Part shown: in pieces, positions 55,489-64,000 of the stretch
Layout: every line of letters begins with the position of its first letter
Numbering within the stretch: the stretch's first letter is position 1
Source of the DNA: Chondrilla cf. caribensis
Lineage: Eukaryota; Porifera; Demospongiae; Chondrillida; Chondrillidae
Length of the DNA stretch: 64,000 bases
Direction of reading: 5' to 3'
Assembly: GCA_964020155.1 (NCBI GenBank)
Contig: OZ026567.1
Coordinates: 1,632,930-1,696,929 of the forward strand
The notes under the pieces: model-generated
Database searches by the model: none
Told to the model about the DNA's origin: nothing
What the model saw: only the letters and a program-made list of their open reading frames with translations
Made by a program: the position numbers and the translations under genes

Positions 55489-57826
55489 TCACTTACACTG
55501 TGTCCAGGTCTTGTCAACACCCACATTAGAGGACAACCTCTCTCTAACTTCGGGACCTTCAACACGTTCCACAGCATTGAGTAGGGAGGTCCAGGTTGGG
55601 GGAAAACCCTTACACCTTCCACTCTGCCAAATACGCAAAGCCTCTATTCCATCCTTTCCCTCTTGTCGAAGTGAATCAACGTCTGTGAGAGAGACACCGA
55701 GGTTGATGGGGAGTTCCCACTTTGGAACCTCCCTCCAAACAGCTAGCAATCCAATATCCGATGGAGTCTGATCTGTTGGAATACAGGAGTAAGATGATAA
55801 TATGTTGTATCCAAAAACTGATTACAACCGATTAAGGCCATAAGCACACAAGTACATGTAGTGAGTGGTAGACAAGTACATGTAGTGAGTGGTAGACAAG
55901 TACATGTAGTGAGTATGTAGACAAGTACATGTAGTGAGTATGTAGACAAGTATCACCATGATGGTGGGTGTGTTACACAGTTAAGGCCATGAGCACACAA
56001 GTACATGTAGTGAGTGGTAGACAAGTACATGTAGTGAGTTCAGGGAAACAGACATGAATGCACTCACCCCACAGTACATTGTACTATGCAGTCAACAAAT
56101 ACAATACAGGATCTGACCACATTTCAACCCATAAAGACTTACTGGTCGGGAGGTCCAATTCCTCCTTCATAGCTCTCCCTAGCCCACTCATCCTAGGGTA
56201 GCCAGCTATGCTCCTCATCACACCACACAGTTTACTGATACTGTCGGGATCGGCATGGTTTTGAAGGTGGAGGAAAAGTGCCTCATTTCCTTCATCCATG
56301 GCACAATGCTTAATGGTGTGAGCAACACCTTTAGGAATGACTCTCTTGATTTCCAGTCTTGATACAATAGCATGTGAGTCAACATCACATAGAAACCTTT
56401 CACTGAACTTGTCCATGAAAGCCTTAGAGTCAAATTCTCCACCTGCACACAAGAAGGGTACACTCATAACTTGTCTCAAAGAAGCAAACTACAGCTCCCA
56501 ACACTCCACTATCCTCAATCTACCTGTTGAAGGACTAACAAGAACAGGACAGATTGGGATGGATACATACATGTACCACAGACTATGAATATAGTTAAAG
56601 ACCCTCTTCAGCCTACAACATCTCATTCTTACCCTACTAACTGGTCCTATAGAGTAAAGCTAATCTGACACTCAATGAGATGTTTGAACACAATGTTGGG
56701 TGGTCTAGCGAGTGGGACTAAAATGGCTGTCAGATCATATATAGAGGTTTGTACAGTATACACAATCCAATGTGAGGTTGAGGCTAATGGTAATTAAGCT
56801 CAACCATGATGGTGGGTGTGTGGGTGTGATACAGTTGACGTCTTACAATAGTAACTAACAATTGTAATTCTGGACCATCTGTCCAGAGTCTGTTAGCTCA
56901 CCATAGACTGAGGGTTGATCATTGACTGGTGCTGTCTTAGGATCAGTAGAAATAACATCACCTTGACCACCTGTAGACAAGTACATGTAGTGAGTATGTA
57001 GACAAGTACATGTAGTGAGTATGTAGACAAGTACATGTAGTGAGTATGTAGAAAAGTAGGGTTGGGCGGTATACCGGTATATAGTTGAATCGCAGTATTG
57101 AGTTCATATCGTTCTGGTATATATTGTATGTTTATTCATACTAGAAACCGGATACCAATTATACCGTGACAAAATTGTATAGTATAAGGTATTTGCATAA
57201 CTATTTGTGCAGCTGTGCAAGAGGGCTGGTGTACGTAGTGTAGATTATTCACGCATGTAGATTGCTTCTGCGACCGTGAAAGATAAAAGCTGAACAAAGA
57301 ATCGACTAAAAGCATATTGCTGCTGTAAACCTATTCATGTTTCAAACAAATGTATTTACGTTTCATACCGAAGCGATTTGAATAGTTTCTATGGTTGTTG
57401 GCAAAACTATTAAGTGGTACGAAAAGCATTGCATGGGACTATTTTGGTCTTGAGCTGGGAACAGATGGAAAAACAGTTGATGATTGCAGTGCTGTACACC
57501 GAAGTTGTCTAAAACAAGTGCAAGCAAAGCAAGGGGAACACCTCAAACTTTTTGGCACACTTCCGAACGAACCACGTACCCCTCAGTCATTAGTATAGTA
57601 TAGAACAGAATTATTAGAATAGTAGGTATGTAGTTATACAGCAATATTTTTCAGAAATACCGTGGTACTATATATATTTGTCAATACCGCTCAACACTAT
57701 AGACAAGTACATAGTGAGTATGTAGACAAATACATATAGTGAGTATGTAGACAAGTACATGTAGTGACATATCCATGTACACATTCTGAAATACAACAAC
57801 ACACAGACATAAAGGTATACATACAG

Positions 57827-57870
<44 letters not shown>

Positions 57871-58830
57871 GTACATACATACTCTGTACAGCATAATACA
57901 TGGTTACATACTGAACCCAGTGTGCAGACATTGCACTAGATTGAGTACAAGTGAGACTGGATTAGACTTATTGGTGCACACAATAGAAGTACTGGAACGT
58001 AAGATGTGAAGATCTTACAATGGTTGATCAAATGTGGAAGAGGTTACTCAAGGAGTCCAACAGACTACAATGTCCTCTCATATTGTGACATACAACATAC
58101 CTGGTGGGTCGTGAGGAGATGGGAGATCGACTGGAACAACTTCAGAGGAGGATTTCTCAGAGGTCAGGGAACTTTCTACATTCTCTGAAGAGAAACACAC
58201 AGTAACATGGTCAACAACAACATTGTCAATACATTAACACACACAACTCACCAGTTGAAGCACGAGGACGTGTTATGAAGTAAGTGTCTTCAACCCTCTC
58301 TACAACCTCAAACTGGTTCACATGTTCCTGACCAAGTTGTGAAATAAGATGATCTTTGTCCAGTTCATCACTCCGTCCTTTCAAAACAAAGTTAACATCA
58401 TTGTTGTTGGCAGCAATTCCTCTCATCACAGCACCCGAAAGATTATACCATGATTGTGGGATGTCATTATACTAATTAGAGAACCATATAATGATACATC
58501 ATAACAAAAAATAATCAGTTATGAACAACTGCAAACCTACCCCAAAACCAAGGCCCACTTTCTTCAAAGTACAATTAGACCATACATCTTCCACTCTTCT
58601 AACAACATTGTCATCAACATCATCACGAGATACCAGAGGCTAACAGAATAAACATATATAAATATTCCTAACAGAATAAACAATAAGTCATCAGTGTACA
58701 CCTTGGGTGAATAATAAATGAGGCACAATATAGAAGTAAACACACACAAATATTCACTTAGTCATGGAGAACAAATGGGGTGAATATTTGATACCACATC
58801 CTATGCAAATATGTGCTTATCCCCTATACA

Positions 58831-58910
<80 letters not shown>

Positions 58911-61900
58911 TTGGTATATGTCACACATATACACATAAACAGATATAGAATGTACATTATACAAAACTAACAAAATGATTATAAGTGTACTTTAACAGTA
59001 CATATAAGTAGTACATGGTAGAAGCTAGAAGTTGAATCAACATGCATATTGTCATACGCATACCTCAAAGACATATGCATGGCATGCACATGTACATTCT
59101 GAGACCTTCCAAAATTTCACCATTTCATTGAATAAAATGTACAAAATGAATACTGATTAAAGTTTGATCCCAGCTCCAAGGTCTACACCTCAGAAGAGGA
59201 AACCATCACTGGCTTGTATCCTACAAACAATTGTACATATGTAGCACCAAATGGTGTGTAATAAACTATCTATGAGCTATGGTTGAGTATAATATTATGG
59301 GTCAAGAGAGTCTGACAATATCAGTGATAACAGTAGTAACATACACAGTGTCACACACAATATACACAAACATAGATACATACATGCACATGTACACATA
59401 TGCAAAAGTACAAATACACATGTGGACACATACACATGTGTTTGCTTAAAAACCTACACTCACCTTCAGCCTACACACAACCACACACATCAATTAGTTA
59501 ACGTACAAATGTTGACACATCACATGACACATTACATCACATCACAAAACACAACCAAAGATCATTATATTGTCAGATACATAGTAGACAAGCACACATG
59601 TAATAGTACATGTACACACTCAACCACATGAACACAATGTACCAGTGGAATGTACACTCACGAAAGGAATTGTCAAACTGAGTACTTCCAGTCGTTCAGC
59701 ATGGTGTACTCTACAGAACAACACACCCCATTCAGCTGGGGTTAGTTGTAACCCAAGGTGACACACAGGTCTAGCCATTAGACCATCTATGATGAGTTGA
59801 CACCAATTGTCACCTGTACAGAGTGGAACCAAACACTATAATGTAGTACCAGTGGAAACTTTTATATTAAATTACTGAGTAGAATATTAAAAGTAGAGTG
59901 AGCAGAACAGGTGTAGTGTGTACTGTACCACTCATACCGTTTTCACATGGACGCTGTAAAGCGGGTCGAACCTGAGTCAAACTCGGTTTAAAGCAAGTTA
60001 GTGCATTCACATGACGTCACGAAACCAGGTTGAACCCGGGTTAAAATTCCAAGTCGAACCCTGGTAAAAAGTAGGGTTCGACCCGGTTGCAAGCGAGTTG
60101 AAAGTAAGTTAAAAAATGGCAGAACTAGTAACACAAAAATTCTGTTTCAATTCCCTATCGGACCAGTTACCAGCAATGTCAGTCAAAGCAAAGGGCTTCT
60201 GGGCTTCATCCAGATAATTCTGCTGGCCTGACATGCGATCGAACATCAAACGAACAAGAAAGCCAAAAACTGAGCAGTCCACAAAGTCTGTACTGCCGCA
60301 AAACTTGTGACGGTTCATAACGGCTCTTCCTGTCATATACCTGTCCCTTAGTTGCCGTCTACAAGCTCTACACCTCAGACGATGCCACAACAAATAAAAA
60401 CGAGAAGAACACCAACGTTGCCATTTTCTGGAATCAAATATTTACACAATATGCGAATCTTGTTATCCCCATGTGAACGGAAATTGGGTCGAAAGCGGGT
60501 CGAACCCGATTTAAATCGATCCGGGTTCAACCCGCTTTACGGTGTCCATGTGAAAACGGTATCAGTCAGACATGGGTTTGGAATGGTTGGTATCATGGAG
60601 AAATATCCACACCTGACTGTGTGCACACAATTGGGATCAAATAATCAGTTTTGGTATACTTCTCATCAATAAATGGTGTCATTGAACACCTGTGAGGGGA
60701 ACTAGCATTACACAATCTAAACATAGTTACATACAAGTCTCACCTAGTAGTGAAGGAAGATGTGTGTAGAGACTGCTCAACCTCAAATGAGTAATGTGGT
60801 CACTGTGTGTCAAAGTCTCCAATAGAGAGAGAAAAAGTTCTTTTGACACACGCTACCAGTGTGCAAGGATAATACAAAATAACAAGTCAGAACTTCAAGT
60901 ACGTAATACCACAAATTGAATATAATTATAGTGCACATACTGAATGTAGCTGAGATATAACATGACCACATGTATAATGTCATGTATGTCATACATAATA
61001 TGACCTAGTCTAGCCTCTAGACACAAGTTATCATTTCCATGTGTGGGCGGAGCAAGAAGTAAGGTCCAGCAATTATTTTCATTTTCATGCACTATCCCCA
61101 CTGGAAGGTGGTTATTGGAGATGATATGGCTTATGATGATTTTGGTACTCATAGGGGAAGGTGCAATCTTCTAAGATGACCTTGGTAAGTGAACAAAGAC
61201 AGATATGTCACAGGTATTCAATTCACACCACTTGAAGACAACATGCTGTGTCTACACTGCCATTGAAGTGCCTAGTCTTGTGTGCATCAGACTCATTCTC
61301 ACCCCCAATTATAAAATTGGGACTTCGTCTCGATGAGAATAAGTCTGGTCTGATCAGGTAGCTACGTATTTCTGTACTGGAAGTCTACAATAACAAACAA
61401 CAATCACATTGTATATCATCACACTTCAAGGTGGCAAATGTGCTCATGCATAACATGTGTTCTCTTGGGAAAGACCTGTTGGTTATGTGTATGACCGCCA
61501 TCAAAGACCAAATGTACAGTGAAGCAACATGGAACAAACTGTGCTTAATATACATACATGCTACCAACTAACCAAAGGTTACACCCGATGATAGGACATG
61601 AACAATGCAGCTCAGAATCCCTATTCACATACGTACTAACCCAATAGTTGACCCCAAGTTCAGATATGTTCCTGTTCCTGGAGACTCCTTTCACTATCGA
61701 CAGCATAAGATCTGAAGTCTATAAACACACAACAATATCACAATACAAGATGGTACGAGGTTCAATACACCTTAGAGATTACCCCTCACCTTTTCTCTAC
61801 ATACAACATAAACCTTAACAAGCAGGCCACTTGTGGCTACAGCTTCCTCTATTACAGATAGTTCAGTAGAGGAAATGTCCTCCCTATAAAGGCCAGTGGT

Positions 61901-62399
61901 AACCTATTGTAAGAATGTACACAAATGATCATGATCACTCTGTTACAGTATTACATGTTGTACTGTCTACAGTCTTACTTCTGACATATCAACATTCAGT
62001 TCCTTCAATGTTGTGGCATCCTTCAATCCTGAAAGAACAGCACACCACTGTCTAGGGGTTAACTTCATCCTCACCGAACACTTTTCACGTGGAACTAACA
62101 GGGACTTCAGAGAGTTGTCTGGTATATCTGTGCATGATTGTTACCATTTTAAAACTGAAACTGAAACAAATACATCTGGAATGGTTTGCTCTTGACTCAC
62201 CAGAATATCTACTAAACTCTTCAAACGTAATAATATTACAGGTGATATTCTTAAGGGTCTCATTCGTACAAAGGTGGTCAATAAATGAGGCTGGTGGGGG
62301 AGTATTATCGAAGGAATCACCAATCTCAAATGACCTCAAACTTCTGTTAGCTTCCACTGCACGATCAATTCTTCTCCAATCTTCATTGCTATACTTTTC
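55489..62399 (-). CDS. NLR gene, unit 3 copy: LRR, CARD-like and DEATH portion (5' part outside window)
   Basis: Exons in transcription order: 62201-62399, 61979-62127, 61790-61903, 61641-61718, 60744-60852, 59662-59813, 58541-58639, 58252-58471, 58101-58184, 56902-56970, 56143-56442 and 55489-55772 (TGA). All are open and keep the unit 1 phases; small length differences are multiples of three (for example 9 bp fewer in 60744-60852). The CARD-like exon reads FDSKAFMDKFSERFLCDVDS and the DEATH exon LGVSLTDVDSLRQEG. The NACHT exon lies beyond the window. The hAT and Harbinger-like elements sit in introns, and a Tc1-like element interrupts the intron 5' of exon 62201-62399. No lesion is seen in the visible part. 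Confidence 0.75.
57057..57699 (+). mobile_element. hAT-type element with BED-finger remnant, unit 3 copy
   Basis: Ends TAGGGTTGGGC / GCTCAACACTA, followed by TAGACAAG and preceded by TAGAAAAG (8 bp). It is longer than the unit 1 copy because it keeps about 215 bp of coding remnant at 57,395-57,598. Confidence 0.8.
57395..57598 (+). pseudogene. BED-type zinc-finger remnant of a hAT transposase
   Basis: The frame includes SIAWDYFGLELGTDGKTV, then HRSCLKQVQAKQGEHLKLF. The W.YFGL ... C..C.K.V.AK.G ... L pattern is the N-terminal BED finger of hAT/ZBED transposases. The first cysteine of the pair and the downstream histidines appear altered, and the catalytic part is absent. Confidence 0.65.
57829..57866. 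repeat. (AC)n microsatellite
   Basis: CA run inside the intron between exons 58101-58184 and 56902-56970 of the unit 3 NLR. Unit 1 has only 'acacacaccctcac' here. Confidence 0.9.
58832..58909. repeat. (AC)n microsatellite
   Basis: CA run in the intron upstream (minus sense) of exon 58541-58639; counterpart of 14,146-14,222. Confidence 0.95.
59935..60561 (-). mobile_element. PIF/Harbinger-like non-autonomous element, unit 3 only
   Basis: A 627 bp element with inverted ends TACCGTTTTCACATGGAC and a TCA duplication on both sides; the empty site 'accactcagtcagac' is preserved in units 1 and 2. Three-base duplications fit PIF/Harbinger. A 94-residue minus frame (60,109-60,393) with DFVDCSVFGFLVRLMF and LKQNFCVTSSAIF may be a transposase remnant. 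Confidence 0.65.
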
Positions 62400-62441
62400 C
62401 TACAGCAATACATGTACACAAGGTTTACTGCACTAGATGTA

Positions 62442-64000
62442 CAGTACTGATTAAAAGTACTTTACTATGTTACTTGCGCACTAAGCGCTTGTGGTCCGCT
62501 TGTAGTCCGCTTGTACTCACGGACTACACCCAAGTTCGCGGGAGTACTTGATTCGATTAACACCAATTAATATGAAAGAGTAACGTAATCAACACCAATT
62601 TACACGACTTGCGTGTAAAATGGCGAGAACATTTTTGAATGGTCATAGAGCCGAATTAGTAGAAGTTGTGAACGAAACTTGTTAGATACGTTACAGCGAC
62701 ATGACAGAACCTCTTTCCCTCTATTGGCGTCAACGAATCGGGTGTTTATCTCAAGAAGGCTTGAAAATATCACAAATTGTATCGACTATGGAATCGGAAG
62801 GAAGAAGAACATCGCGCGCAACCGTTAGTAAATGGATATCTCGATTGAAATCCAATCAAGGTCTGACAGATAAGCATCGCTCCGGAAGACCCACCAAAGT
62901 CACTGGTGTGATTAGTGCCTTTATTGAAAGTAAATTGGACGAAGACGATGAAATATCATCAGCAGAACTGGAGAGACTGGTGGCTAGAATGTTTTCTGTT
63001 CAAATAAGTGCACCAACGATCAGAAGGCATATAAGGATGACGCTGGAGTGGACAGTTGTGCGCACCAGATTGGGACCTATGATATCGGAGCAGAACAAAA
63101 TCAAACGGTACCACTTTGCAAAGACCTGTATTGAAACTGGAGACATGTTCAACAATGTCATTTGGACAGACGAGAGCTCTGTACAACCAACACGTCATTG
63201 CAGAACAATGAGAGTCAAGGTGGGAAAAGAGCGTATCTTCAAGCCTGCTCCGAAGCATGCTCTCAAAGTGCATGTTTGGGCTGGGATTTCCAAACGCGGA
63301 GCAACACACATCTGTGTCTTCGATCAGATAATGGATGGCCCACTTTATGTTAAAATTTTGGAGGACCATCTTTTGCCTTTTTTGAGTGAAGCTTTCCCAG
63401 GTGGTGATTATTGATTCATGCAAGACAATGATCCCAAACATACGAGTCGTGTTGCGAAGGACTTTTTCAAGGAGAAGGATATCAAGTGGTGGCCAACTCC
63501 TGCCAGTAGTGCAGATTTCAACCCAATTGAAAGGATTTGGGCAGAATTGAAGCACTATATAACAAGAACTGTCAAACCCATCAGCAAAAAGGAACTCGTA
63601 ACAGGAATTACTTCTTTTTGGAAAGAGAGAATGATAGCTGAGAAATGTTGTGCATATATTGGACATACATTTTCTGTGTTGCCTAAAATTGTAGCCAAGC
63701 ATGGAGGGATCACAGGAGAATAACATTTTCTATTTATTGACATCTGTAATGTACTACTAACATAAGTTATTATTACTTTATATCCTGTTACATCCATTTA
63801 ATCAAGTCCTTGATAACACAATAAGTAAAACATAATACGATAAGTAGGAATATAATATAGTGTTGATAGTAAAATAGTTAGTCTAGTTTACGGAGTAAGG
63901 AACTATATCTTGGGCGATTGAGTTGATGACAACTGCTATCAATTGTACGTCTGTACATCTTCCATATTTCTTCTTCTTTCTCTCCTGGCCTTACTGGATA
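62442..64000 (+). mobile_element. Tc1/mariner-type transposon, right end outside the window
   Basis: The left end CAGTACTGATTAAAAGTACT is inserted at a TA that is uninterrupted in units 1 and 2 ('agatgtacataacag'). The unit flank does not reappear by 64,000, so the right end is beyond the window. It carries the transposase at 62,701-63,723. Confidence 0.85.
62701..63723 (+). pseudogene. Tc1-like DD34E transposase with one in-frame stop
   Basis: 340 codons. N-terminal helix-turn-helix region (RQRIGCLSQEGLKISQIVST), then a second helical segment and the linker RSGRPTKVTG. Catalytic residues: D157 in IWTDES, D242 in MQDNDPKHTS and E277 in NPIERIWAELK, with 34 residues between the second D and the E, the Tc1 spacing. 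Codon 238 (63,412-63,414) is TGA; no other stop or frameshift is seen. This single nonsense change lies just before the second catalytic Asp, so the protein from this copy would lack two of three catalytic residues. The near-intact frame suggests recent activity of the family. Confidence 0.92.

Larger units (their letters stand above)
54004..64000. repeat. Segmental duplication unit 3 (partial, runs off the window)
   Basis: Matches the left part of units 1 and 2, up to the position corresponding to about 16,965 in unit 1, where a Tc1-like element is inserted. Carries the 3' two-thirds of a third NLR gene. Confidence 0.9.

Noticed and set aside
62959..63726. 255-codon minus-strand frame opposite the transposase
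   Set aside because: Shadow of the Tc1-like coding sequence on the other strand.

Overview
The window looks like nuclear DNA of an invertebrate animal. Genes are split into many short exons with GT-AG introns, (AC)n/(GT)n microsatellites are frequent, and short DNA-transposon derivatives are dense. A NACHT-LRR (NLR) gene family in tandem and an animal-type tripeptidyl-peptidase II gene fit an early-branching metazoan such as a sponge; that placement is inference. All cellular genes I can support lie on the minus strand, so they read from high to low coordinates.

Layout. (1) 1-9,600 holds nine consecutive exons of TPP2 (tripeptidyl-peptidase II), between microsatellites and minisatellites. 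The 3' end runs off the left edge. The 5' half is absent before the NLR array begins. (2) From about 9,632 to the right edge there is a tandem segmental duplication with a period of about 22.2 kb: unit 1 about 9,632-31,834, unit 2 about 31,835-54,003, unit 3 from 54,004 past the window end.

Each unit carries one large NLR gene. In unit 1 I can follow 19 exons from an ATG at 26,133 to a TGA at 11,072. All phases are compatible and the predicted protein is about 1,427 residues. Domain order is a disordered leader, NACHT ATPase, about ten exon-encoded leucine-rich-repeat-like segments, a disordered linker, a CARD-like death-fold domain and a DEATH domain. Signalling domains at the C-terminus are the reverse of the usual NLR order and are the most interesting feature here. 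Unit 2 has the same gene with an in-frame stop in one LRR exon, a largely deleted exon before NACHT, and one extra linker exon. Unit 3 shows the 3' twelve exons, all open, before a Tc1-like transposon and the window edge.

Between successive NLR genes lies a second, unrecognised, exon-like set on the same strand (coiled-coil exon, Ser/Thr/Pro-rich exons). It is more complete at 48.9-54.0 kb than at 27.8-31.9 kb. The left end of the array cuts through its coiled-coil exon.

Insertions differ between the units (pogo-like, hAT, Harbinger-like, Tc1-like and unclassified elements, several nested). They give conflicting presence/absence patterns: 1+3 against 2, and 2+3 against 1. This suggests exchange or conversion among the copies after duplication. 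Functional links between the NLR, the partner exon set and TPP2 are not shown by the sequence beyond proximity and shared strand.
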